The position numbers were made by a program, and so were the translations under genes. Below are positions 54,365 to 63,700 of a stretch of 64,000 bases of DNA, one piece after another; position 1 is the stretch's first letter; each line of letters opens with the position of its first letter. The stretch spans positions 1-64,000 of the forward strand of contig NZ_JH601103.1 in assembly GCF_000245815.1 (NCBI RefSeq), read 5' to 3'. Origin of the DNA: Dolosigranulum pigrum ATCC 51524. Lineage in GTDB: Bacteria; Bacillota; Bacilli; Lactobacillales; Carnobacteriaceae_A. The notes under the pieces were generated by a model. The model was not told the origin of the DNA. It saw nothing but the letters and a program-made list of their open reading frames with translations, and did not search any database.

Positions 54365-56260
54365 ATGTTAAATTATTTAAAAACAAATCGTGAAGGACAA
54401 TTTTTAGTCATAGGTATTCTATTAACAGTACTAGGATTCAACTTATCAATAATGGATTTAACGAGTAGTCGGTGGGCATTCTATGGTGCTATTGTATTTT
54501 TAGGCTTCTATGCAGCAAAAGAAGCGCTAGTTGAAACTTTTAAACATAAAGCCCCCAATGATGCTCTGCTGATGATTCTCTCAGCCTTAGGAGCCACCCT
54601 AATCCAATATGAATCAGAAGGCGCTGTATTACTTCTTATTTTTGCTGGTGCAGAAGTGTTAGAAGATTACGTAACAGATAAGGCAACTGACAGTATCTCT
54701 GAGTTGATGTCTAGCGTTCCTAATCAAGCTCATATTATGCGCGAGAACGGCAAGGTTGATCGTGTTCCCACTGATTCCTTAGCAATCGGTGACACAGTGA
54801 TCGTTCAAAAAGGAGCTCAACTTCCGATCGATGGTACGATTGATCGCCAAGCTGTATTGAACGAATCCGCCCTCACTGGTGAATCTATTCCAGTAGAAAA
54901 ATCTAGCGGTGATATGGTCTATGCCGGAACATTGAATGAAGGAGATGTCTTTTATCTAACAGTTACTCAGACAAGTAATGACACTATCTTCTCCAACATT
55001 ATTCATATGGTCGAGCAAGCACAACAGCAACCCTCCAAAAAAGCTCGCTGGATTGATACATTTGAATCCTATTATGTCACAGGTGTTCTGATTGCAGTTC
55101 CTCTATTTATTATTGGATTATTTTTTCTGCAAGATCTCAGTTGGCAAGACGCCTTCTATCGTGGACTTGTTCTCTTAACAGTCGCCAGTCCTTGTGCCTT
55201 AGTTGCTTCTATCACTCCTGCCACACTCAGCGCTATTAGTAACGGCGCAAAGAACGGTATCCTCTTCAAAGGGGGTAAGGTTATGGAACGCTTCGGTGAA
55301 TTGAAGACACTCTATACCGACAAAACTGGTACACTCACTCAAGGAGAATTCAGTGTCACTGATTATGAGTTAGCCGATGACTATCTTCCAACACTGGTCT
55401 ATATGGAACAGCAATCGAGTCACCCTATCGCCCAAGCAATTGTTGCTCACTTCAAATCAGAGAAGATCGAATTGCCAACTGAATCAGCTCAAATCGAAGA
55501 AATTGCGGGAGCCGGCTTGAAAATGGGCAACATCACAGTCGGAAAACCTGATTTATTCAAACAGTCAACAGGAATTGAAACCGTCCAAGCAGCTATCGAC
55601 AGTACAGATACGACCGTTATTATAGCTGAACGTGATCGCATCGTCGGTTATGTTAATTTAGCAGATAAAATTCGAGTTAGTTCTCGAGAGGCTGTTCAAC
55701 AGTTCCAAGCAGCTGGCGTTGAAGTAGTCTTACTCACTGGTGACCAACAACGCGTAGCCGAAGCAGTCGCTACCGATATAGGTATTCCTAAAACCTATGC
55801 TGAATTGCTTCCAGAAGATAAAATGAATTTCATCCAATCCAGCCAGTCCAACAATGAAGTGGTTGGCATGATCGGTGATGGCATTAACGATGCTCCTGCC
55901 TTAGCTCACGCCGATATTGGAATCGCGATGGGCAGCGGTTCGCAAGCGGCCATGGAATCTGCTGATATTGTAATTGTTAAGAATGATCTACAAAAATTGT
56001 TCAATAGTTATCGCTTAAGTCAACGCCTAGATAAGATTATTAAGCAAAACCTTTTCTTTGCAATTGGTGTGATTATCACACTCATCACACTGAATATTTT
56101 AGGAGGGCTCGATTTACCGATGGGCGTTGTTTTTCATGAAGTATCGACTATTCTAGTCATCTTAAATGGTCTACGGCTCTTGCGAAACAGCTCTACAGCA
56201 GCTACCGAAGCTAACACATCACAACAGCATACCGCTGATCATCCCGAGACCATCATTTAA
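54365..56260 (+). CDS. P1B-type metal-exporting ATPase (probably Co2+/Ni2+)
   Basis: The 631-residue ATPase has no N-terminal heavy-metal-associated domain. It shows an ALTGESIPVEK actuator loop, SPCALVASITPATLSA (the SPC metal motif of the P1B-4 class, in place of CPC), DKTGTLTQG phosphorylation site, SSHPIAQAI (His-Pro) and MIGDGINDAPALA, then FHEVSTILVILN in the last membrane helices. P1B-4 enzymes export cobalt, iron(II) or zinc. The NiCo riboswitch upstream points to cobalt or nickel efflux. SD AAAGGAGAG lies 7 nt before the ATG. The 3' end is followed by an SDR gene with its own promoter. Confidence 0.95.
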   Translation: MLNYLKTNREGQFLVIGILLTVLGFNLSIMDLTSSRWAFYGAIVFLGFYAAKEALVETFKHKAPNDALLMILSALGATLIQYESEGAVLLLIFAGAEVLEDYVTDKATDSISELMSSVPNQAHIMRENGKVDRVPTDSLAIGDTVIVQKGAQLPIDGTIDRQAVLNESALTGESIPVEKSSGDMVYAGTLNEGDVFYLTVTQTSNDTIFSNIIHMVEQAQQQPSKKARWIDTFESYYVTGVLIAVPLFIIGLFFLQDLSWQDAFYRGLVLLTVASPCALVASITPATLSAISNGAKNGILFKGGKVMERFGELKTLYTDKTGTLTQGEFSVTDYELADDYLPTLVYMEQQSSHPIAQAIVAHFKSEKIELPTESAQIEEIAGAGLKMGNITVGKPDLFKQSTGIETVQAAIDSTDTTVIIAERDRIVGYVNLADKIRVSSREAVQQFQAAGVEVVLLTGDQQRVAEAVATDIGIPKTYAELLPEDKMNFIQSSQSNNEVVGMIGDGINDAPALAHADIGIAMGSGSQAAMESADIVIVKNDLQKLFNSYRLSQRLDKIIKQNLFFAIGVIITLITLNILGGLDLPMGVVFHEVSTILVILNGLRLLRNSSTAATEANTSQQHTADHPETII

Positions 56261-56329
56261 TAAGCACGATTCTCTCGCTACACCGCTATGTATGTTATAC
56301 TAGGTAGCAAATAGAAAGGTTGATAACTC

Positions 56330-57091
56330 ATGACAAAAACATATAGTTTAATTACTGGAGCAAGCTCTGGTATCGGGCGTGATCTCGCATACAAACTAGC
56401 TAGTGAAGGACACAATGTTATCCTTGTGGCCCGCCGTGAACAACGGCTAAAAGAAATTGCTGCCGATATCGAAGAAAACTACCACGTAAGTGCCGAGTAC
56501 CTCGTGCAGGATATTGGTGATGTGGCCCGCTTAGATGATTTTTATGAAAAAACAAAAGCATTCAACATTGATCTCTGGGTTAACAATGCCGGAATCAGTG
56601 TTTCCGGTGACTTCTTAGAGATAGATCCCAATGACATCTTAAAAATGTTAAAACTCAATACCGGGGCTCTAGCTAAGTTGTCAATTCTTTACTTGCAAGA
56701 TTATGCGGATGAGCCTGTCCAACTCCTCAATGTCTCATCTGTGGCCGGCTATGCTTTAATGGAAAGTGCCCCACTCTATTCCGTGTCTAAGCACTTTGTC
56801 AGTACCTTAACTGAAAACTTAGCCCACGAATTAGCAAATAAAAACAAACCAGCTCGGGCTAAAGTACTTGCTCCTGCTGCAACTGAGACCGAATTTGTCG
56901 GCGTTGTTCGTGGTGATGCTGAAGCAGATGTTGATTACTCTGATGTCTTCGAACGCTACCACACCAGTGAACAGATGGCTGAATTCGCCTGGAAGTTGCT
57001 CGAATCCGATAAAGTGGTCGGAATCGTTGACTTAGATGATTTCGAATTCAAACTAACAGACCCTCAGTTCAAATATGCTGGCGGTAACTAA
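56330..57091 (+). CDS. Short-chain dehydrogenase/reductase
   Basis: The 253-residue classical SDR has the cofactor loop TGASSGIGRDLA, RREQRL (Arg pair suggests NADP), NNAGISVSG, catalytic Ser in LLNVSSVAGY and YSVSKHF (Tyr, Lys). The substrate is unknown. A TATACT with extended TG precedes it by about 25 nt. Confidence 0.9.
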   Translation: MTKTYSLITGASSGIGRDLAYKLASEGHNVILVARREQRLKEIAADIEENYHVSAEYLVQDIGDVARLDDFYEKTKAFNIDLWVNNAGISVSGDFLEIDPNDILKMLKLNTGALAKLSILYLQDYADEPVQLLNVSSVAGYALMESAPLYSVSKHFVSTLTENLAHELANKNKPARAKVLAPAATETEFVGVVRGDAEADVDYSDVFERYHTSEQMAEFAWKLLESDKVVGIVDLDDFEFKLTDPQFKYAGGN

Positions 57092-57114
57092 GCGGTTTAA
57101 CTAACTGAAACACC

Positions 57115-57162
57115 AATAGCCAAGAAACGTCTATCTTACTAGCGTTTCTCGGCTATTTTTTT
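57115..57162 (+). terminator. Terminator of SDR gene
   Basis: AATAGCC-AAGAAACG pairs with CGTTTCT-GGCTATT, followed by TTTTT. Confidence 0.92.
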
Positions 57163-57248
57163 AATAAGTAATCAAAAAGAACCTCGAAAAAAGTTGATCA
57201 CTCTTCCGGGGTTCGATGTGCAATGAGATATTGCAGTTTAATATGTAA

Positions 57249-57332
57249 TGCGCATAAGAAGATTTGAACTTCCACGGGCACAAGGCCCACTACCCCCTCA
57301 AGGTAGCGCGTCTACCATTCCGCCATATGCGC
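57249..57332 (-). tRNA. tRNA-Leu (anticodon GAG)
   Basis: The 84-nt sequence has acceptor stem GCGCATA/TATGCGC, anticodon stem CTACC/GGTAG around the loop TTGAGGG (anticodon GAG), a class II variable arm (GGGCCTTGTGCCC-like stem) and T-loop GTTCAAATC. The discriminator base is A. CCA is not encoded. Confidence 0.95.
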
Positions 57333-57348
57333 TTCAATCACAATCATA

Positions 57349-57377
57349 ATTATACCAATTTAGAGATTATTTGTCAA
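57349..57377 (-). promoter_or_regulatory. tRNA-Leu promoter
   Basis: TTGACA (57372-57377), 17-nt spacer, TATAAT (57349-57354): perfect consensus on the minus strand. It lies just after the divIC stop. Confidence 0.93.
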
Positions 57378-57422
57378 CTTACTTACCCAAATTCTTGTAA
57401 AAGTTGTTCTTCATGCCGAAGT

Positions 57423-57887
57423 TTATTCGGATTGTGGTTCAGTAGCATCTTCTGGATGTCTCAACAGGTGCCGGTCTTCTTTGTGTTGCTGGATAACACG
57501 CTGATAATCTGGAATATGTTCATCGGGCAAGTTGAAGACAATCTCGCCTTCTCCTGTCACATAATATTCATTGCGCGCTAACTTAGCCACATACTGTTCA
57601 TCGTTCAATTGTTTAATATAATATTGAAGATCTTCTTGATATCCTTTCACCAACTTAAGCTCATCGCTTGCTAGTTGACGTTCTTCACGTAAGTCATGAG
57701 CTTTCATGTAGTTATTAAGTGTTGGAACGGCTAGTATAGTTAGAAGTAACATCCCCACCCCAACGATTAGCATCATTCGCTTTTTCAAATAAGCCTTGCG
57801 CTTCTTTACAATTTGTTGACTCTGATGATAGGCACGCGTGTGTGAATTATTCAGCTGTGTAATATTTGATTCCTGATTCTGGTTCAT
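57423..57887 (-). CDS. divIC: Septum formation initiator DivIC/FtsB family
   Basis: The 154-residue bitopic protein has a basic N-terminus, a membrane helix (MLIVGVGMLLLTILAV, about residues 39-54), a coiled coil and the ending LARNEYYVTGEGEIVFNLP typical of DivIC (ARxEYY-GE-VF). It connects FtsL and DivIB in the divisome. The neighbours rqcP, yabN, mfd and pth follow the Bacillus order pth-mfd-yabN-yabO-...-divIC. Confidence 0.9.
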   Translation of the reverse strand: MNQNQESNITQLNNSHTRAYHQSQQIVKKRKAYLKKRMMLIVGVGMLLLTILAVPTLNNYMKAHDLREERQLASDELKLVKGYQEDLQYYIKQLNDEQYVAKLARNEYYVTGEGEIVFNLPDEHIPDYQRVIQQHKEDRHLLRHPEDATEPQSE

Positions 57888-57941
57888 TCGGTACCCATCC
57901 TTTTAATCATTGTATCTTACATCTATTACTTCTCACTTTCT

Positions 57942-57970
57942 ATTATAGCAGTAAAACCCCGTTCTGCCAA
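57942..57970 (-). promoter_or_regulatory. divIC promoter
   Basis: TTGGCA (57965-57970), 17-nt spacer, TATAAT (57942-57947) on the minus strand. Confidence 0.8.
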
Positions 57971-58052
57971 CCGATTTCACAACTTTATCATTGATTTTCT
58001 GTTAAATTAATTTTTTGTTCAATTGTATAATACAACTAAATAAGGAAATTAA

Positions 58053-58081
58053 CCCCATCCTATTACACAGATAGAATGGGG
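58053..58081 (-). terminator. Weak terminator-like hairpin after rqcP
   Basis: CCCCAT.CTAT pairs with ATAG.ATGGGG; only TTAATTT follows on the minus strand. Confidence 0.4.
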
Positions 58082-58094
58082 AGCCACTTCTCAA

Positions 58095-58367
58095 TTATTC
58101 ATCTCTAAAGTCTCTTTCGTATGTTTCATCGATAACCGTATACAACTGTTGGGCTTCGGCTTTTTTCGTCGTATCCTGAATGTCATCAACTCGTACGAAT
58201 AAAGTCTTATTCCCAAAACGAATCTCCAATTCATCTCCCACCGAGACGCGAGAAGAAGATTTAGCCATTTTTCCATTAATCAGAATTCGTTCTTGGTCAG
58301 CAATCTCTTTCGCTACAGTTCGTCGTTTAATAATTCGAGATACTTTCAAAAATTTGTCCAATCGCAT
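58095..58367 (-). CDS. rqcP: S4-domain protein RqcP (YabO/Hsp15 family)
   Basis: The 90-residue product starts at MRLDKFLKVSRIIKRR (58367), 2 nt before the mazG-type gene's stop, with GGGAGG as ribosome site inside that gene. The S4 RNA-binding domain includes RRTVAKEIADQERILINGKMAK and SVGDELEIRFGNK. RqcP acts with RqcH in alanine tailing of nascent chains on obstructed large ribosomal subunits. The C-terminal 25 residues are acidic. Confidence 0.92.
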   Translation of the reverse strand: MRLDKFLKVSRIIKRRTVAKEIADQERILINGKMAKSSSRVSVGDELEIRFGNKTLFVRVDDIQDTTKKAEAQQLYTVIDETYERDFRDE

Positions 58368-58369
58368 AA

Positions 58370-59422
58370 TTAATCGCCTCCCTTCTCTTGTGCTTTGATT
58401 TGTTGCCATAATATTTCAACTTCTTCTGCCGTTTTCGCTGTTGCATCGCCAAAGACATGTGGATGTCGGCGATACAGTTTGCGGTTAAGCGCAGCTAAGA
58501 CATCCTCTAGTTGAAACTCACCTGCTAATTCCCCAATTCGAGCATGATACATAACTTGCATCAGCACATCGCCCAGTTCTTCGACCATATGATCCGTATC
58601 TCCAGACTCAATCGCTTCAATTAATTCCGCTGTTTCTTCTTTCAAGTACGGAATCAGGCTCTGATTGGTTTGATCGATAATCCATGGATCGCCTTCTGCT
58701 GAAATAATCTCATCAATATAATGAGCTAGCAAGCCAAAAGAATTCACTTGCTCATGACGTTCAACTGGTGGGACATATACCGAGCGTAAGTTATAGGTGC
58801 CGTCGAAGTGATCCAATTCATGAAGCGGTACTTCTTGAATCTGCTGCTGATCTGTCCCCGCTGCATCCACGATAAAAACTGAATGTTCCCATGGGTATTG
58901 TTCCATTAAGGTCAACTTCACATCACCCGCCATCAAGGAATTAAACACTTGCATAATAATCAGATGCTGATTTAGATTCAGTTGATCGCTCGCTAAGTCA
59001 AAACTATCGACTAGCTGGAAACCATCAATCGGATCGACTTCAACTGCTTGGAACATATCATCTAAAAAGCTACTCCCGCCAAGCACCGTGACATTGGCTG
59101 AACTTTCCCGAAGTAAAACCGTTGTGCGTTCTGCCACAGCGGGATGCCCCGGTACCGCATAGAGTACCGGTTGTTGCTCTGCTAATTGCAATAATTCATC
59201 AACAATGGCTTGATACACTTGCTCGAAGTCATCGCTGCAAGCTTCATATACATGATCAAAACTTTTAATCTCAATACCTTCTGCTGCTAGCTGCGCAACA
59301 ACCGGATGATCTTTCGTCCGGACCACAAGTCGCTGGGCAGACATAATTCTGCGATAAATCCCTAGTGGCAATTGATCAATTGTTCCAGCGCCAAGTCCAA
59401 TAATATCGATTGGATAAGTCAT
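58370..59422 (-). CDS. Tetrapyrrole-methylase/MazG fusion (YabN-like, short)
   Basis: The 350-residue product has an N-terminal tetrapyrrole methylase domain (IDIIGLGAGTIDQLPLGIYR, YAVPGHPAVAERTT, about residues 5-190) and one C-terminal MazG pyrophosphohydrolase domain (PYLKEETAELIEAIESG with EELGDVLMQVMYHARI, metal Glu/Asp). Bacillus YabN is about 490 residues with a more complete MazG part, so this form is shortened. It lies between mfd (1 nt apart) and rqcP. It likely removes aberrant nucleoside triphosphates. Confidence 0.88.
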   Translation of the reverse strand: MTYPIDIIGLGAGTIDQLPLGIYRRIMSAQRLVVRTKDHPVVAQLAAEGIEIKSFDHVYEACSDDFEQVYQAIVDELLQLAEQQPVLYAVPGHPAVAERTTVLLRESSANVTVLGGSSFLDDMFQAVEVDPIDGFQLVDSFDLASDQLNLNQHLIIMQVFNSLMAGDVKLTLMEQYPWEHSVFIVDAAGTDQQQIQEVPLHELDHFDGTYNLRSVYVPPVERHEQVNSFGLLAHYIDEIISAEGDPWIIDQTNQSLIPYLKEETAELIEAIESGDTDHMVEELGDVLMQVMYHARIGELAGEFQLEDVLAALNRKLYRRHPHVFGDATAKTAEEVEILWQQIKAQEKGGD

Positions 59423-59423
59423 C

Positions 59424-62400
59424 TTATGCCTCCTTCTCGGCTGATTCTCGTAAATTAGCTAACGCTTCAGTAAAGATTAGCAAATTATTTAACCAGTCTT
59501 CTTTTGTCGTTCGTTTGGTTAATTTAAAGGTCAGCTGCCATTGATCTTCAGTTTTCATATCCGAACGTAACGTCGTATCACCAAGCGCCTTAAACAACCA
59601 TTCCACTGATAATTGCTGACTAGCTTCTGTTGAAAAATCAATCTGGATCGTCTTATCCTGACGTGCAATTTTTTCTATTAACGCACGTTCACCGAAGTAT
59701 TTAATTAACCCGATTTGGAGTAAATCAGCTACTTGTTGGTCGTATTCTCCAAATCGATCAATGAGTTCCTCTTGTAATTCACGGTACTCTTCACGACCGG
59801 TAAGCGAGCGAATTCGTTTATAGAGTTCAATTTTTTGACGTTCATCTTGAATATAATCTGACGGCAAGTAGGCATTAATGGCAACATCAATTTCAAGTGT
59901 TGTTTTCTTCAACTTCCCATTATTCTGCTTGCGTTCAACAGCTTCTTCCAACATCTGTGAATACAAATCAAATCCAACCGCATCGATAAAGCCGTGTTGT
60001 TGCTTGCCTAGAAGGTTACCGGCCCCACGAATCGCTAAGTCACGCATCGCAATCTTAAACCCTGAACCTAACTCCGTAAAATCTTTAATCGCTTGTAGAC
60101 GGCTTTCACTCACTTCGGTAAGAACTTTTCCGGGCTGGTGCATAAAGTAAGCATAGGCCACACGACTACTACGCCCTACCCGTCCACGTAATTGATACAG
60201 TTGCGACAAGCCCATATGATCCGCATCTTCGACAATTAATGTATTCACATTCGGCATGTCAACACCGGTCTCGATAATCGTTGTCGTCACGATCACATCA
60301 TATTCGCCAGATAAAAATTCAAACAAACGATTCTCCAATTCTGTCTCCGTCATCTGACCATGAATGCAACTAATCCGGGCATCTGGCACTAATTCTTGCA
60401 ATTCAAACATACGGCGTTCAATAGTCTTCACCCGATTATGCAAGAAGAAAATCTGACCCCCACGAGCCATTTCGCGCTCAATCGCCTCCCGAATAACGAT
60501 ACTATTCATTTCCATCACATAAGTTTGGACTGGATAACGATTGGCTGGAGGGGTCTCAATTACAGACAGATCTCGCACCCCAAGCATCGACATATGCAAC
60601 GTCCGAGGAATCGGAGTCGCTGTCAGTGTCAAGACATCGACTTGTGTTTTCATATCTTTTAGACGTTCTTTATGCTTCACCCCGAAGCGCTGTTCTTCAT
60701 CCACCACCAGCAGACCCAAATCTTGAAACACAATATCTTTCGACAACAAGCGGTGTGTCCCTACTACAACATCCAGCTGGCCTTTTTTCAACTGTGAGAT
60801 CGTTTCTTTGACTTCTTTTTGGGTTTTGAATCGGCTTAAAATACCAATCTCTACTGGGAAATCGACAAAACGTTCGATCATCGTCTCATAATGTTGCTGA
60901 GCGAGAACCGTTGTCGGCACGAGGAAAGCAGCTTGTTTTCCTTCTTGAACCACTTTGAAAATAGCACGTAAAGCCACTTCTGTCTTCCCATAACCAACAT
61001 CACCAACTAATAAGCGGTCCATCGGTTTTGCTTCTTGTAAGTCTTCTTTTATTTCTTTAGCTGACCGTAATTGATCATCTGTTTCACTATAAGGAAAAGC
61101 GGCTTCGAATTCTTTTTGATAAGCATTATCAGCAGGATAGGCATAACCTTTTTGGCGTTCACGTTCTGCATAAAGCTCGATTAAATCATCAGCAATATCT
61201 TCCACTTGAGAGCCAACTTTTCGCTTCGTCTTCTCCCAAGAGGTGCCTCCTAATTTATTGATTTTCGGTGTATGCCCTTCTGAAGCAACATATTTTTGTA
61301 ATAAATTAAGCTGAGTGACGGGAATGAACAGCTTCGAGTTGTTCTTATACATCACGGAAAGATAATCTTGGTTCACACCACCGATTTCCATGGTCTCCAT
61401 TCCCACATATTCACCAATACCATGATGAACATGCACCACATAATCCCCTGGTGACAGTTCATTATAATTCTTCAATCGTTCCGCATTCGATAGCTTCGTC
61501 TGACGCGTGCGACGTTTCGGTATTTTATTAAAGAGATCTTGTTCCGTCAGTACAACCAGTTTATCATCAATCAATTCAAATCCTTCTCGAACCGTATGAG
61601 CAACAACTTGAATGCTCCCCGTCTGAATCTGATCAATCGTACTAATCACCGCATCTATCTCAAAGTCCTGTAATGTCCGATGAATTTCACCTTGGCGCTC
61701 TTCGTCACTTCCCATCACAATAACAGTCGTATCTTTCTTCTGCCAACCTGTCATTTCTGTCTGGATTAACTTCATCTGACCGAAGAACTTCTGCGCTTGT
61801 CGCGAATGAATATGATGAATACTATCGAACGTCACACTCCCCATCCCTTTACGGAAAAGAGAAAAATAAAGCATCGGAAGCGAGGTAGCCGCTAGAATAT
61901 CCTTAGCTGACTGTGAAAAGACTTGTCCCGGAAGCAATCGCCCACCTTGCAGTTCTCCAGTAACCCATTCTGCCTCTTCTGTATCTAGCTGGGCATTATT
62001 TTCTCGCACACGCGGATATTCATCCACCAACAGAATGGCTTCTCCGTGCACATAATCAAGGACACTTGTTTTGTCTGGATACAATAGATCCGGAAACTTA
62101 ATATACTCACGATTCTGCTCCCCAGCCTCCAAGGAATCTTGAACCGATTCAAAAGACTGTCTCAGACGTTGAATTTTTTCATCACTATCGGCCTTCTCTA
62201 ACGCCTTCTGATAAGCTACCTTGAAACGATCAGCAGCTTGCTCGGCATATTGAGGCAGTAACATATAATCTCGTGCCGGTAAAATAGTCATCTCGGCTAA
62301 ATTAGCAATCGACCGTTGCGTATCTGCATCGAAGGAGCGCAGTGAATCAACTTCTGAGCCAAACAGCTCCACTCGAATCGGGTGAGCCTCCGTAATCGGA

Positions 62401-62948
62401 TAAATATCAATAATCCCACCGCGTACACTAAACTCGCCGGGCTTTGTCACTTTTTGTTCCTTCACATATCCCATATCAACCAAATGACTCGTCAGCTGTT
62501 TAAGTTCAACCTCTTCACCTAACGCTACACTAAACAACAACGATTGAAATGCCTCCACTGGGGGAAGCAACTTACGCAACCCCGCCAGTGGAATAATCGC
62601 AATCCCCGGTCTATCGGACGATAAAAATTCCAAAGTGCGAATACGCTCAGCCTGCGCTTCTGGAGAACTCACTGCCAACTCTGCATGTAATACATCATTC
62701 GTCTCAAATACATAAAGATCCTCTTCCGCCACCATTCCAGCTAAATCAGTCGCTAATTGACCAGCATGGTAAGTATTTTCTGTTACCCAGATGATTTTCT
62801 GAGGTTGTTTTTGGTACATTGCTTGAGATAATAAGCCTCGTGTTGAGCGCACCATCCCTGTTAGAAGATGGGATGTATTTGGTTGTAAAGCACGTAATAC
62901 CTCTTGCACAGACGGCTGAGATAATAATCGATCGGTTAATGATGACAC
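59424..62948 (-). CDS. mfd: Transcription-repair coupling factor
   Basis: This 1174-residue SF2 translocase removes RNA polymerase stalled at DNA damage and recruits UvrA. An N-terminal UvrB-like module (SHLLTGMVRSTRGLL; PGEFSVRGGIIDIYP) is followed by the CarD-like polymerase-interaction domain (DYVVHVHHGIGEYVGME, about residue 490), Walker A LLVGDVGYGKTEVALRA, DEEQ box VVDEEQRFGVKH, motif VI YQLRGRVGRSSR and a C-terminal TRCF domain. The start is GTG at 62948, 4 nt after GAGGGAGAT. uvrB is also in the window. Confidence 0.97.
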   Translation of the reverse strand: MSSLTDRLLSQPSVQEVLRALQPNTSHLLTGMVRSTRGLLSQAMYQKQPQKIIWVTENTYHAGQLATDLAGMVAEEDLYVFETNDVLHAELAVSSPEAQAERIRTLEFLSSDRPGIAIIPLAGLRKLLPPVEAFQSLLFSVALGEEVELKQLTSHLVDMGYVKEQKVTKPGEFSVRGGIIDIYPITEAHPIRVELFGSEVDSLRSFDADTQRSIANLAEMTILPARDYMLLPQYAEQAADRFKVAYQKALEKADSDEKIQRLRQSFESVQDSLEAGEQNREYIKFPDLLYPDKTSVLDYVHGEAILLVDEYPRVRENNAQLDTEEAEWVTGELQGGRLLPGQVFSQSAKDILAATSLPMLYFSLFRKGMGSVTFDSIHHIHSRQAQKFFGQMKLIQTEMTGWQKKDTTVIVMGSDEERQGEIHRTLQDFEIDAVISTIDQIQTGSIQVVAHTVREGFELIDDKLVVLTEQDLFNKIPKRRTRQTKLSNAERLKNYNELSPGDYVVHVHHGIGEYVGMETMEIGGVNQDYLSVMYKNNSKLFIPVTQLNLLQKYVASEGHTPKINKLGGTSWEKTKRKVGSQVEDIADDLIELYAERERQKGYAYPADNAYQKEFEAAFPYSETDDQLRSAKEIKEDLQEAKPMDRLLVGDVGYGKTEVALRAIFKVVQEGKQAAFLVPTTVLAQQHYETMIERFVDFPVEIGILSRFKTQKEVKETISQLKKGQLDVVVGTHRLLSKDIVFQDLGLLVVDEEQRFGVKHKERLKDMKTQVDVLTLTATPIPRTLHMSMLGVRDLSVIETPPANRYPVQTYVMEMNSIVIREAIEREMARGGQIFFLHNRVKTIERRMFELQELVPDARISCIHGQMTETELENRLFEFLSGEYDVIVTTTIIETGVDMPNVNTLIVEDADHMGLSQLYQLRGRVGRSSRVAYAYFMHQPGKVLTEVSESRLQAIKDFTELGSGFKIAMRDLAIRGAGNLLGKQQHGFIDAVGFDLYSQMLEEAVERKQNNGKLKKTTLEIDVAINAYLPSDYIQDERQKIELYKRIRSLTGREEYRELQEELIDRFGEYDQQVADLLQIGLIKYFGERALIEKIARQDKTIQIDFSTEASQQLSVEWLFKALGDTTLRSDMKTEDQWQLTFKLTKRTTKEDWLNNLLIFTEALANLRESAEKEA

Positions 62949-62997
62949 AATAATCTCCCTCTCTTACGGCAGTCTTTTCTGAATCGACCGCCCACTC

Positions 62998-63558
62998 TTA
63001 ATTAAACTTGCTCATCGTCTCAGGGAATGGATGCCCCTCTGCCCAAAAACGCGTGGCATCCACCGCTGAACGGACAGCCACTAACATATCATCATGTGTT
63101 TCTTTCGGAAACGTACTCATCACATGCGATATCACTGTTTGCTCAGCATAAGGACGCCCAATCCCAATCTTAATCCGATTGAATGTCTTCGAACTTAAAT
63201 AATTAATAATGCTCTTAATTCCGTTATGACCCCCAGAACCACCCGCTTCACGCAAGCGAACCTTGCCGACCGGTAAATCTAAATCATCATAAATAACCAA
63301 GACATCATCCGTCGATAAATCATAGTAATCTAACCACGGTCGGACGGAGCGCCCCGAATTATTCATAAATGTTTGCGGTTTAATCAGAATGACTTTTTCT
63401 GTTCCAATCCGCGCTTCACCATACGTCGATTCAAATTTACTTTTATTCAACGTAATGCCAAGCTGATGCGCTAATTCATCAATTGTAATAAATCCAATAT
63501 TATGCTTTGTTCCCTCATATTTTTTGCCAGGATTACCTAGCCCAATAATTAATTTCAT
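62998..63558 (-). CDS. pth: Peptidyl-tRNA hydrolase
   Basis: It releases peptides from prematurely dissociated peptidyl-tRNA. The 186-residue product has GLGNPGKKYEGTKHNIGF (catalytic His20, Asn10), KPQTFMNNSG, IYDDLDLPVGKVRLRE (Asp) and GGSGGHNGIKSI. Upstream of mfd in the conserved pth-mfd order. Confidence 0.97.
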   Translation of the reverse strand: MKLIIGLGNPGKKYEGTKHNIGFITIDELAHQLGITLNKSKFESTYGEARIGTEKVILIKPQTFMNNSGRSVRPWLDYYDLSTDDVLVIYDDLDLPVGKVRLREAGGSGGHNGIKSIINYLSSKTFNRIKIGIGRPYAEQTVISHVMSTFPKETHDDMLVAVRSAVDATRFWAEGHPFPETMSKFN

Positions 63559-63589
63559 CTTGATCTCCTTTATTCTTATCAGACACGTG

Positions 63590-63618
63590 AAAAAACCGGG
63601 GATACACGCTCCCCAGTT
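63590..63618 (-). terminator. Terminator between S9 peptidase gene and pth
   Basis: AACTGGGGA-gcgtgta-TCCCCGGTT is followed by TTTTCACG on the minus strand. A TGTTATAAT extended -10 (about 63631-63639) lies upstream of it, so the hairpin may also sit in the pth leader. Confidence 0.8.
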
Positions 63619-63700
63619 ATCGTCACCGCTTATTATAACATATAAGTTCTACCCGTGCGACTTTTTGGCTTAAATAACCTCAATCTAGCCACCTAAGTCA

